Source: Catellatospora sichuanensis (GTDB lineage: Bacteria; Actinomycetota; Actinomycetes; Mycobacteriales; Micromonosporaceae). From it: a stretch of 64,000 nt of DNA. Positions 1-8,169 of this stretch are shown piece after piece; position 1 is the first letter of the stretch, and each line of letters opens with the position of its first letter. Below the pieces are notes generated by a model. That model was not told the DNA's origin, did not search any database, and saw only the letters and a program-made list of their open reading frames with translations. The DNA lies in the NCBI RefSeq assembly GCF_007483665.1, contig NZ_VIQO01000001.1:434001-498000 (forward strand), read 5' to 3'. The translations under genes and the position numbers were made by a program.

Positions 1-613
1 TCGTGCTCGGGACCGCACCGGCGCTGCGGGGGTCGATCTCCACGGCGGTACGCAGCGCGCGGGCCAGCGCCTTGAACTGCCCCTCGATGACGTGGTGCGC
101 GTCGGGCTTCTGCCCCGGGCGGGACGCCCGCAGCACCGACACGTGCAGCGTGATCCGCGCGGTCTGCCCGAAGGACTCGAAGATGTGCCGTGTCATCGAG
201 GTCGGGTAGACGGGCCCGCTGCCCGGGTTGATGTAGTCGGCGATGTCCGTCGGCTCGTCGTGCACCACGTACGGCCGGCCCGACAGGTCGACCGCGGCCT
301 GCACGAGCACCTCGTCCATCGGCACCACCGCGTCGCCGTAGCGGCGGATGCCCGCCTTGTCGCCGAGCGCCTGGGCGAACGCCTCGCCCAGGGCGAGCGC
401 GGTGTCCTCCATGGTGTGGTGCGCGTCGATCTCGAGGTCGCCCTCGGTGCGCACGGTCAGGTCGAAGCCGCCGTGCCGGGCGATCTGGTTGAGCATGTGG
501 TCGAAGAAGCCGACCCCGGTGCTGATCTCGCCCCGGCCCGTGCCGTCGAGGTCGATCTCGACGAGGACCTTGGTCTCCTTGGTGACCCGCTCCACGCGTC
601 CGGTCCTGGTCAT
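1..613 (-). CDS. hisB: Imidazoleglycerol-phosphate dehydratase, 3' end cut by window
   Basis: Converts imidazoleglycerol phosphate to imidazole acetol phosphate in histidine synthesis. About 204 residues are visible from the ATG at 613; the C-terminus runs off the window with probably only a few residues missing, because the last visible residues (VEIDPRSAGAVPST) match the usual end of the family. The metal-binding signatures are present: DHML around residues 38-41, the HHTMEDTALALG segment around 65-76, and AHHVIEGQFKALA near the C-terminus. This is the stand-alone actinobacterial form without a phosphatase domain. It follows hisC by 61 nt in a hisD-hisC-hisB operon. Confidence 0.96.
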   Translation of the reverse strand, partial: MTRTGRVERVTKETKVLVEIDLDGTGRGEISTGVGFFDHMLNQIARHGGFDLTVRTEGDLEIDAHHTMEDTALALGEAFAQALGDKAGIRRYGDAVVPMDEVLVQAAVDLSGRPYVVHDEPTDIADYINPGSGPVYPTSMTRHIFESFGQTARITLHVSVLRASRPGQKPDAHHVIEGQFKALARALRTAVEIDPRSAGAVPST

Positions 614-674
614 GCCCTTGCCTCGCTTCGCTCGTCCCCGGCCTGCGCGCGGGGGTTGCCGGTCGGCCGCGCGC

Positions 675-1751
675 TCATGGCCGCAGCTCCTTCATCGCGT
701 TCAGGAACGCGGTCGTCTCCTGCTCGGTCCCCGCGGTGACGCGCAGCCATCCGGGCAGGCCCACGTCGCGGACCAGCACGCCCTGGTCGAGCAGAGTCTG
801 CCAGGCCGCCTTCTGGTCGGCGAACCGTCCGAACAGGACGAAGTTGGCGTCCGAGTCGGCCACCGTCCAGCCGCCCCCGCGCAGGTCCGCGACGATGCGG
901 TCGCGCTGCGCCTTGATCGCTTCCACGGTGCCCAGCAGCACGTCCGCGTGCGCCAGCGCGGCGCGGGCGGCGGCCTGGGTGAGCGCGGAGAGGTGGTACG
1001 GCAGGCGCACCAGCTGCACCGCCTCCACGACCGCCGGGTGCGCGGCGAGGTAGCCGACCCGGGCCCCGGCGAAGGCGAACGCCTTGCTCATGGTGCGGCT
1101 GACCACCAGCCGCGGGTGCTTGTCGAGCAGCTCCAGCGCGCTCGGCGTGCCGGGGCGGCGGAACTCGGCATACGCCTCGTCCACCACGACCAGGCCGCTC
1201 GTCTCGGCCAGCACCGCCTCGATCACGGCGAAGTCCAGCGCGGTGCCGGTCGGGTTGTTCGGCGAGCACAGCAGCGTCAGCGCGGGCCGGTGCTCCCGGA
1301 CCTGCTCGACCGCGTGCTCGACGGTCAGCCCGAAGTCCGCGTCGCGACGGCCGTCCGCCCAGGTGGTGGCGGTGCCGACGGCCAGCAGCGGATGCATCGA
1401 GTACGCCGGGCCGAAGCCCAGCACGATGCGTCCCGGCCCGGCGAACGCCTGGAACAGCTGCTGCTGCACCTCGTTGGAGCCGTTGGCGGCCCACAGCTGC
1501 TCCGCGGTCAGCCCGTGTCCGCAGTAGGCGGCCAGGTCGGCGCGCAGCTTCACGGCGTCCCGGTCGGGGTAGCGGTTCAGGTCCGCGATCTCCCCGGTGA
1601 TCGCCCGGCTCACCGCCCGCACCACCTCGTCGGGCAGCGGGTACGAGTTCTCGTTCGTGTTCAGCCGCACCGGCACGTCCAGCTGCGGCGCACCGTACGC
1701 GCTGAGCCCGCGCAGATCCTCCCGCAGCAGCTCCTGCACCCACTCGCTCAT
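675..1751 (-). CDS. hisC: Histidinol-phosphate aminotransferase
   Basis: PLP-dependent class I/II aminotransferase converting imidazole acetol phosphate to histidinol phosphate with glutamate as donor. It has 358 residues, normal for the family. The PLP lysine is K223 in the [18 protein letters not shown] segment, the CSPNNPTGT motif lies upstream, and the substrate-phosphate arginine is expected in the C-terminal GWLRVTAG segment. The ATG at 1751 overlaps the hisD stop codon (ATGA), so translation is coupled. A longer in-frame extension exists upstream but lies inside hisD and is not needed. Confidence 0.96.
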   Translation of the reverse strand: MSEWVQELLREDLRGLSAYGAPQLDVPVRLNTNENSYPLPDEVVRAVSRAITGEIADLNRYPDRDAVKLRADLAAYCGHGLTAEQLWAANGSNEVQQQLFQAFAGPGRIVLGFGPAYSMHPLLAVGTATTWADGRRDADFGLTVEHAVEQVREHRPALTLLCSPNNPTGTALDFAVIEAVLAETSGLVVVDEAYAEFRRPGTPSALELLDKHPRLVVSRTMSKAFAFAGARVGYLAAHPAVVEAVQLVRLPYHLSALTQAAARAALAHADVLLGTVEAIKAQRDRIVADLRGGGWTVADSDANFVLFGRFADQKAAWQTLLDQGVLVRDVGLPGWLRVTAGTEQETTAFLNAMKELRP

Positions 1752-3088
1752 GCCGCGCTCCCGTTCTCGAAGCGGGCCGTGACGGCCTCGCCGTGCGCGG
1801 GCAGGTCCTCGGCGTTGGCCAGGGCCACGACGTGGTGTGCCACGTCGCGCAGCGCGTCCTGTGTGTACTCCACGACGTGGATGCCGCGCAGGAACGACTG
1901 CACCGACAGGCCCGAGCTGTGCCGGGCGCAGCCCGCGGTGGGCAGCACGTGGTTGGAGCCGGCGCAGTAGTCGCCCAGCGACACCGGCGCATACGCCCCC
2001 ACGAAGATCGCCCCGGCGTTGCGCACCCGCATCGCCCACTCGCGCGCGTCGCGGGTCTGGATCTCCAGGTGCTCGGCGGCGTACGCGTCGACCACCCGCA
2101 GCCCTTGCGCCAGGTCGTCGACCAGCACCACACCGGACTGCTGCCCGCTCAGCGCGATCGTCACCCGCTCGCTGTGCTTCGTGCGGGCCACCCGCACCGC
2201 GAGCTCCGCGTCGACCGCGTCGGCCAGCGCGGGCGAGTCGGTGACCAGCACGCTGGCCGCCATCGGGTCGTGCTCGGCCTGGCTGATCAGGTCGGCCGCG
2301 ACGTGTGCCGGGTCGGCGGTGTCGTCGGCCAGGATCGCGATCTCGGTCGGCCCGGCCTCGGCGTCGATGCCGACCACGCCGCGCACCAGGCGCTTGGCCG
2401 CGGTGACCCACAGGTTGCCGGGACCGGTGATCAGGTCGACGGGCGCGCAGTCGTCGTGGGCCGGCAGCTCGCGCTCCGGGTCGGCGGTGCCGCGGGTGCC
2501 GTAGGCCAGCATCGCCACCGCCTGCGCGCCGCCGACCCCGTACACCTCGTCGACGCCCAGCAGCGCGCAGGCGGCCAGCACCCGCGCGTCGGGCAGCCCG
2601 GTCGCCTTCTGCGGCGGGCTGACGATCACCAGGCTGGGCACGCCCGCGGCCTGCGCGGGGACCACGTTCATGACCACGGTCGACGGGTAGACGGCCAGGC
2701 CGCCGGGCACGTAGAGGCCGACCCGGGACACCGGCAGCCAGCGCTCGGTCACCGTGCCGCCGGGCACCACCTGGGTGGTGTGGTCGCTGCGACGCTGGTC
2801 GGCGTGCACCTTGCGGGTGCGCGCGATCGCCTCCAGCAGGGCGGCCCGGACCTCGGGTTCCAGCGCCTGCTCGGCTTCCTTGATCGCTTCCGCCGGCACC
2901 CGCAACGCGGCCAGGTCCACCCCGTCGAGCCGATGGGTCGCTTCCTTGACCGCCTCGACGCCATGCTCGCGCACCCCGTCGACCAGCGGGCGGATCTGCT
3001 CCACCGCCTGGCTGACGTCGATCTGGGCACGGGGCAGCAGGTTACGCGGATCGATGTCACGTCCACGCAGGTCGATACGGGTCAACAC
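1748..3088 (-). CDS. hisD: Histidinol dehydrogenase
   Basis: Zinc- and NAD-dependent enzyme catalysing the last two oxidations from histidinol to histidine. It has 446 residues from a GTG start at 3088 ([14 protein letters not shown]), the usual actinobacterial beginning; a G-rich stretch lies just upstream. The zinc-ligand segment [10 protein letters not shown] and the AEHLEI segment are present, as is the nucleotide-binding [10 protein letters not shown] region. An in-frame extension to 3289 overlaps the promoter side of the divergent Lon-domain gene and has no family counterpart. It is the first visible gene of the his operon, overlapping hisC by 4 nt. Confidence 0.96.
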   Translation of the reverse strand: MLTRIDLRGRDIDPRNLLPRAQIDVSQAVEQIRPLVDGVREHGVEAVKEATHRLDGVDLAALRVPAEAIKEAEQALEPEVRAALLEAIARTRKVHADQRRSDHTTQVVPGGTVTERWLPVSRVGLYVPGGLAVYPSTVVMNVVPAQAAGVPSLVIVSPPQKATGLPDARVLAACALLGVDEVYGVGGAQAVAMLAYGTRGTADPERELPAHDDCAPVDLITGPGNLWVTAAKRLVRGVVGIDAEAGPTEIAILADDTADPAHVAADLISQAEHDPMAASVLVTDSPALADAVDAELAVRVARTKHSERVTIALSGQQSGVVLVDDLAQGLRVVDAYAAEHLEIQTRDAREWAMRVRNAGAIFVGAYAPVSLGDYCAGSNHVLPTAGCARHSSGLSVQSFLRGIHVVEYTQDALRDVAHHVVALANAEDLPAHGEAVTARFENGSAA

Positions 3089-3288
3089 CCCCCAAAGTCT
3101 ACTGGCGCACGTGCGCGCACCGGCGTACGCGCCCAGGCACTGGGACAGTGACCCGGACCACTGGGTCATGGCCGCCGACCGTCTCGGCCCTGCTTGATGT
3201 CCTCCACCGCTGCGCTGCGGACGCCACCGGCGGCCGCTACCGCGGGCGGGCTGTGCCCGTTGACACACTCCGGCGTTAGGCTCAGCCA

Positions 3289-3972
3289 ATGACCGGGACG
3301 CTGCCGCTGTTCCCGCTGGGCACGGTGCTCTTCCCGGGCCTGGTGCTGCCGCTGCACATCTTCGAGGAGCGCTGGCGCACGCTGATGCGCAACCTGATGG
3401 AGCTGCCCGACGGCACCCCGCGCGAGTTCGGCGTGGTCGCGATCGAACGCGGCCTGGAGGTCATGCCCCCGCCCCACGACGGCGTCGCCACCTCCGAGGT
3501 GGTGGTGCACGAGGTCGGCTGCGTGGCGCAGCTGCGCCAGATCACCGAGCTGCCCGACGGCAAGTTCGACATCGTCACCGTCGGCGCGCGCCGGTTCCGC
3601 ATCACCGGCTTCGTGCCCAGCCCGCATCCCTACCCGGTGGTCGGCGTGGAGTGGCTGCCCGAGCCCGCCCCCGACGACCTGGCCGACCAGCTCGCGCCCC
3701 GGGTGCTGGCCGCGTTCCGGGAATACCTGGGCGTGCTGCGCGGCGGGCCGGACGACCAGCTGCCCGACGACCCGACGGTGCTGTCGAACCTGGTCGCGGC
3801 GAGCGCGTCGCTGACCATCGGCGACCGCCAGCAGCTGCTCAGCGCGCCGGACCCGGCGACCCGGCTGCGCCATGAGCTGACCATGCTGGCCCGGGAGACT
3901 GCGCTGCTCCGCGAGGTCCGGGCGGTGCCGGCGCAGCTGTCTCAGCTCGGACCGGCTCCCGCGATGAACTGA
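3289..3972 (+). CDS. Lon N-terminal (LON substrate-binding) domain protein
   Basis: A 227-residue protein made almost entirely of the domain found at the N-terminus of Lon protease, without ATPase or protease domains. The start has the typical [23 protein letters not shown] signature. Stand-alone LON-domain proteins are widespread beside hisD in actinobacteria; their role is not settled, and substrate or adaptor binding is only inferred. The ATG has no Shine-Dalgarno sequence. A TAGGCT hexamer ends 6 nt before it, so the transcript may be leaderless. The last 31 nt overlap the convergent membrane-protein gene. Confidence 0.9.
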   Translation: MTGTLPLFPLGTVLFPGLVLPLHIFEERWRTLMRNLMELPDGTPREFGVVAIERGLEVMPPPHDGVATSEVVVHEVGCVAQLRQITELPDGKFDIVTVGARRFRITGFVPSPHPYPVVGVEWLPEPAPDDLADQLAPRVLAAFREYLGVLRGGPDDQLPDDPTVLSNLVAASASLTIGDRQQLLSAPDPATRLRHELTMLARETALLREVRAVPAQLSQLGPAPAMN

Positions 3973-4607
3973 TCGTCGTCGTGGTCGGCCCACTCCTGCT
4001 CGTCCTCGTGGCGGCGCAGGGAGGGCCAGCGCGACCAGGCCGCCGCCAGCGCATACGTCACCACCGCGCCGAGCGCCGGGATGAGCAGGACACCGCCGAT
4101 CGCGTACGGGAAGAAGGTCAGCTTCTTCACCGCGCGCAGGTCCACCGGCCGCTGGAGGATCGTGTCCACCGGCGCGTGGTCCTTCTGGTCCACAAATGCG
4201 GCCAGCCCGATGTTGTGGCCCAACCACCAGGCCGCCCAACCCGCGATCAGGGTGCCCAGCAGCAACCCGGCCAGCTGGATCGGCCCGCGGCGCGCGGGCA
4301 GCAGCACCCAGGCCGCGATCGCGCACAGCATCCCGAACCCGAGGCCGAGCAGTACGAACCAGCCCTCCGCGGCGGCCAGCTCCTCCGGCTCGGCGGACGT
4401 GTAGACCGCACCCTCCTCGACGATACGCAGCGGCAGGGTCGGCGCGACCGCGTGCCACAGCAGGCCCAGCCCCAGCCCCAGCACGCCGATCACGGCCGCC
4501 AGCCCGAGCGCCCAGAGCACGTCCGCGCCCAGGCCGCCGCGCGGCGACGACGCGGGCCGGCCCGGCTCGATCGGGCCCTGGTCCTGGGATGTGTCGTCGG
4601 AAAACAT
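3942..4607 (-). CDS. DUF2567-type membrane protein
   Basis: A 221-residue protein with a short acidic cytoplasmic N-terminus and four predicted membrane segments (about residues 30-52, 83-103, 110-130 and 168-190). The arrangement and the position next to the LON-domain gene and hisD match the DUF2567 family of actinobacteria, whose function is unknown. A conserved-looking extracytoplasmic loop (VDQKDHAPVDTIL) separates membrane segments 3 and 4. The C-terminus is acidic. Its 3' end overlaps the convergent LON gene by 31 nt, so the two transcripts are antisense at their ends. Confidence 0.75.
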   Translation of the reverse strand: MFSDDTSQDQGPIEPGRPASSPRGGLGADVLWALGLAAVIGVLGLGLGLLWHAVAPTLPLRIVEEGAVYTSAEPEELAAAEGWFVLLGLGFGMLCAIAAWVLLPARRGPIQLAGLLLGTLIAGWAAWWLGHNIGLAAFVDQKDHAPVDTILQRPVDLRAVKKLTFFPYAIGGVLLIPALGAVVTYALAAAWSRWPSLRRHEDEQEWADHDDDQFIAGAGPS

Positions 4608-4729
4608 GTTCGAACCGTAGTCCCCTCAGCGTGGCCGGGTCCGCGCCCGGGCACGGATGGGCGGGATACCTCCCTTCGTGCCCTGCTGCGATAAGTTGTC
4701 CAGACCGATCGCCGAACGCGGGAGCCGCA

Positions 4730-6106
4730 ATGATTTCACAGGAACGGCTGGAGGAGATCGCGCGGCACTGGGCCGTCGCCGAGACCCTGCGCCGCGGCTA
4801 CGAGTGCGAGCCCCGGCTCACCGAGTTCCCCGGCGGCTGGGTGGTCTGGTCACCCCGCCCGGCCGGCGGCCCGGTGCCCGAGCCCGGCAGCGGCGAGACC
4901 GTGATCATCGATCGGGAGACCGGCGCGCTGACCGTCGTGCCCGGCCTGCCGCCTCAGGTCGCGATGAGCCGGTACGCCGGCCCCGGCGCGACGGCCCGGG
5001 CCGGGTACCCCGCCGGGCCGCTACCCACGCCGCCGCCCGGCACCCTGACCTCGCCGGTCAGCACGATGCCCCCGCCGATGCCCCCGCTGCCGCCCACGAC
5101 CTCCGCGGTCGACCCGCTCTCGCTGACCCCCGGGCCGCCCCCGCCGAACGCCACCGTGACGTCGTCGCCGTTCGGACCGCCCCGGCTGCCCGCCGACGAG
5201 CTCGACCGGCGCGCGGTCGCCCTCGCGGCGCAGCTGGCCCGGCTCAGCCCCGGCGCGACCGCGCCCGCCCTGCCGCAGGTGGTGGCCACGCTGGAGGTGG
5301 TCGGCCGGACGTTCCAGGCACTCGGGCATACCGCCGACACCGAGCCGGTGCACCACCCGGCCGTCATGCGGGCGCTGGCCGCGATCCCGCCGGGCAGCCG
5401 CACCCGCGGCGCGCACCGCCACCCCGACCTGATCGTCGTCTCCAAGGCCCTGTTCGAGCTCGGCGGCGCGGAGCACACCGACCCCGCCTGGGCCGCCCGT
5501 CAGCTCGCCGGGGCGACGCTGCGGCTGCACCTGCTGCGCGAGGGCGCCGCGCCGGACAGCCCCGCGCCCGCCGCCGCCTGCCACACCTGCGGCACCGTGC
5601 TGGTATCCCTGGGCCTGCCCGGCGAGCTGCCCCGCGACCTGGTCCGCCCGGAGCCGCCGCAGCGCGGCCCGGCCGGTCGGGCCGCGCTGCGGGCGATCAC
5701 CGCCGAGGCGGTGGCCGCCACGATCGCCGTGCCCGGCGTCCGCCACCGGCTGCCCACGCTGCCGTTCCTGGTCGACCTGCTGGAGCCGTACGCGCCGTTC
5801 CATCCGGTGCTGCAGAGCCAGAGCGGCGCAGCCCAGCGCGTGGAGTCCTTCACGCTCGACGTGTGGACCCGCGAGCAGACCGCCGACACCCTCGGCGACC
5901 TCGCCGAACGCCTCGGCGCGCCGTTGTTCCCGATCGGCGGCGAGGCCGGCGGCCTGCATTCCGTCCTCGCCGTCGACGAACGCCACCGCGTCTTCGCCGT
6001 CGACCACGCCGGAACCTGGTACCTGGGCCCCACCCTCGACGATGCCGTCCAGACCCTCCTCATCGGCCGCTCCACCCCCCGCGTCCGCACCAACGGCACC
6101 TGGTAG
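4730..6106 (+). CDS. YrhB-like / degenerate deaminase / SUKH-3 fusion protein
   Basis: A 458-residue protein that appears to have three parts. Residues 1-85 resemble the YrhB (Imm35-type) immunity fold, with the ETVIIDRETGALTVVPGLP strand pattern. Residues 85-145 are a Pro-rich linker. Residues 145-320 resemble a YwqJ-type deaminase, with H229-R-H231-P-D233 where active enzymes have HAE, and C284-H-T-C287. Residues 345-458 fit SUKH-3 (LGAPLFPIGGEAG, then RVFAVDHAGTWYLGPTLDDAV). The missing Glu suggests no catalysis. These folds belong to polymorphic-toxin immunity systems. The ATG at 4730 follows a GGGAG motif. It is a paralogue of the convergent gene at 6204-7457. Domain names come from pattern recognition only. 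Confidence 0.75.
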   Translation: MISQERLEEIARHWAVAETLRRGYECEPRLTEFPGGWVVWSPRPAGGPVPEPGSGETVIIDRETGALTVVPGLPPQVAMSRYAGPGATARAGYPAGPLPTPPPGTLTSPVSTMPPPMPPLPPTTSAVDPLSLTPGPPPPNATVTSSPFGPPRLPADELDRRAVALAAQLARLSPGATAPALPQVVATLEVVGRTFQALGHTADTEPVHHPAVMRALAAIPPGSRTRGAHRHPDLIVVSKALFELGGAEHTDPAWAARQLAGATLRLHLLREGAAPDSPAPAAACHTCGTVLVSLGLPGELPRDLVRPEPPQRGPAGRAALRAITAEAVAATIAVPGVRHRLPTLPFLVDLLEPYAPFHPVLQSQSGAAQRVESFTLDVWTREQTADTLGDLAERLGAPLFPIGGEAGGLHSVLAVDERHRVFAVDHAGTWYLGPTLDDAVQTLLIGRSTPRVRTNGTW

Positions 6107-6120
6107 GCGCGCTCTGTTCA

Positions 6121-6181
6121 GTTGATCATGAACTTATGGCACGGCTCGACGGCGTGTCACTGCCCCAACTTCATGATCAAC
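6121..6181. terminator. Hairpin between convergent genes
   Basis: A perfect 12-bp inverted repeat, GTTGATCATGAA (6121-6132) and its complement (6170-6181), lies between two convergent stop codons. The interior can pair further (TGGCAC with GTGTCA). There is no long T-run on either side, so termination in both directions is inferred from position and symmetry. Confidence 0.5.
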
Positions 6182-6203
6182 ACTTGGTCTGGGCGGGGTG
6201 GGG

Positions 6204-7457
6204 TCAGGCGGGGGGTTCGAGGGTGCCGTCGTCGCGGACGCGGGGCATCGGGTGGCCCTGAAGGAGGACGACGAAGGCGGTGTCGAGGTCGGGGCCGGCG
6301 TACCACTCGCCGGCCTGGTCCAGGACCCAGACCTGGCCGTTCGCGTCCACGGCGATGATCGCGTCGCCGGCCTGCTCGGCGCCGATCGGGGCCAGTTCGG
6401 TGCCGATCACCTGGCCGAAGTCGGCCAGCGAGGCGGCCGTCGCGCCGACCAGGTCGCCGCCGAGTTCGAACGGGCGCACCCAGTGCGCCACCCCCGGTCC
6501 GCGGCGCACCGAGACCAGGTACGGGAACTTCTCGATCGCCGCCCGCAGCGGCTCCAGCGGCGGATGGCCGTACTCCCCCAGGGCCCGCACGGACAGCTCG
6601 GCCCATTCGGACGCCGCCACGATGCGCCCGTCCAGCTTCAGCGGCACGTCCCAGCCGCCCGCGGCCAGCGTCGCGGCGACGTCCGGGGACAGGTTCGCCA
6701 GCGGCCCCGGGATCCCCGTCGGCGGCGCGACCGGTTCGACCGGCCCGACCGCGGCGGAGGCGGGCGCGAGCCCGAAATGGATCCAGGCGGCCAGGCAGGT
6801 GTCGCACGGCCCGGCCGGCGTACCCGCCAGCGGATCGCCCGGGTCGCGCACCAGGGTGAGCCGCAGCTCCTGTACCTGCTGCGCGGCGGCCCGCACCTGC
6901 GCGATGCCGAGGCCCGGCGCGCCGCGTGACGCCGCCGCGTGCTCCAGCTCGTGCAGCCAGTCCGACAGCACGATCAGCTCGGCGTGCCGCCGGGTGCCGC
7001 GCACCAGCGAGCCCGGGGACTGCATCGCCAGCCACTTGACCACCAGCGGGTGATGATGGAGGACCTGGTCGCCCTTGGCGCCGGTCGCCTCGCGCGGCAG
7101 GCCGTCACCGGGCACCATGCGCACCGCGACACCAGGCGCGTAGCCGCCACCCAGCCGCCGCAGCGCCGCCGCCCGATCCGCGGTGACCGGTGCCTCCGGC
7201 TCCTGCTCGGCGCGGTGCTGCCGGTGCAGGCGGCGCACGTGCTCCAGCGGCACCGACGGGTACGTGCTGACCCGCGCGTCCTGCCGGTCGATGACCAGCC
7301 GCGCGCCCGCGCCGGGCTCCGGCGGGCCGTCACTGTCGGGCAGCGTCCAGACGATGAAGCACTCCGGGAACTCGGCGACGTACGGCCGGTGCGTGCCGCC
7401 CGCCCCGCGGGCCAGCTGCTCGGCTACTCGCTGCGCGTCCTGAGCGGTGACGGTCAT
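6204..7457 (-). CDS. YrhB-like / deaminase / SUKH-3 fusion protein
   Basis: A 417-residue paralogue of the gene at 4730-6106 with the same three-part plan. A YrhB-like N-terminus spans residues 1-80 (GARLVIDRQDARVSTYPSVPLEHV). A YwqJ-type deaminase region follows with intact-looking zinc motifs H158-A-E160 and C218-D-T-C221. SUKH-3 forms the last 150 residues (IGTELAPIGAEQAG, then QVWVLDQAGEWYAGPDLDTAF). Unlike its partner it keeps the HAE and CxxC pair needed by the deaminase fold, so it could be a catalytically competent nucleoside or nucleic-acid deaminase joined to immunity modules. The ATG at 7457 has an AAAGGA site 6 nt upstream. It lies downstream of the toxin operon on the same strand. 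Confidence 0.78.
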   Translation of the reverse strand: MTVTAQDAQRVAEQLARGAGGTHRPYVAEFPECFIVWTLPDSDGPPEPGAGARLVIDRQDARVSTYPSVPLEHVRRLHRQHRAEQEPEAPVTADRAAALRRLGGGYAPGVAVRMVPGDGLPREATGAKGDQVLHHHPLVVKWLAMQSPGSLVRGTRRHAELIVLSDWLHELEHAAASRGAPGLGIAQVRAAAQQVQELRLTLVRDPGDPLAGTPAGPCDTCLAAWIHFGLAPASAAVGPVEPVAPPTGIPGPLANLSPDVAATLAAGGWDVPLKLDGRIVAASEWAELSVRALGEYGHPPLEPLRAAIEKFPYLVSVRRGPGVAHWVRPFELGGDLVGATAASLADFGQVIGTELAPIGAEQAGDAIIAVDANGQVWVLDQAGEWYAGPDLDTAFVVLLQGHPMPRVRDDGTLEPPA

Positions 7458-7599
7458 CGCCAGTCCTTTCCTGCCTGATCCGGCCCGCGCCCGACGCGGA
7501 CCGGGTATCACCCTGCCACGGCCAGGAGCGATCCCCGAAAACGTGTCCAATGTAGACCCGTGATCCTATGGCGCACCCTGGCCCGCCTCGTCATCGGCG

Positions 7600-8169
7600 T
7601 CAACCGTTCTGCTGCGGGCGACCGGCCCGCACCCGCCGCCGCATCTCCTCCCGCCGGGCCTGCCATGCCGCATCCACCGCGTCCAGCGCCGCCGGGTCGG
7701 TGCCGGGGAGCGGCTCCGCGGCAAGGTGATCGGCCATCGAGCCGAGCTTCACCCCCATCGGCCCGAAATAGATCAGACCGGCTTCCTGGTGGAACTGCCC
7801 ACCGCGTTCGTACAGCTCGATCAGCGGCGCGAACGGGTCCGGCAGCCCGGCAGGCGGATCGGGCAGCGCCGCGAAGTGCAGGGCGTACTCGCACAGTCGC
7901 CGGTCGAGGTGGTTCGCGCCGCGTTCGGCCGCCTGCGCGCACACCTCCCGCACCAGCTCGGGGTCGGCGCGCGTGCCGGGATCGATCAGCTGCGCGACGT
8001 CGAAGAACGGCCAGAGCCGCGCGGCGTCCAGCCGCTGCGCCCACAGTGCCGCCCGGCGCAGGTACTCCGACATCAGCCTCGACCGCGACGGCGCGCGCTG
8101 GTCGTCGTCGAGCCACTCGACCCGGGCGAGGCGGTCCGCGAGCGCGCGTGTCCGTTCCTCCGCACTCAT
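7600..8169 (-). CDS. Candidate immunity protein of the toxin operon
   Basis: A 189-residue soluble, mostly helical and charged protein that I do not recognise. It has no signal peptide or membrane segment. Its ATG overlaps the stop codon of the giant toxin frame (ATGA at 8166-8169), so it is translated in direct coupling with it. This is the classic position of an immunity gene for the last toxin module. The assignment rests only on context. A 142-bp gap separates it from the deaminase/SUKH-3 gene downstream. Confidence 0.7.
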   Translation of the reverse strand: MSAEERTRALADRLARVEWLDDDQRAPSRSRLMSEYLRRAALWAQRLDAARLWPFFDVAQLIDPGTRADPELVREVCAQAAERGANHLDRRLCEYALHFAALPDPPAGLPDPFAPLIELYERGGQFHQEAGLIYFGPMGVKLGSMADHLAAEPLPGTDPAALDAVDAAWQARREEMRRRVRAGRPQQNG

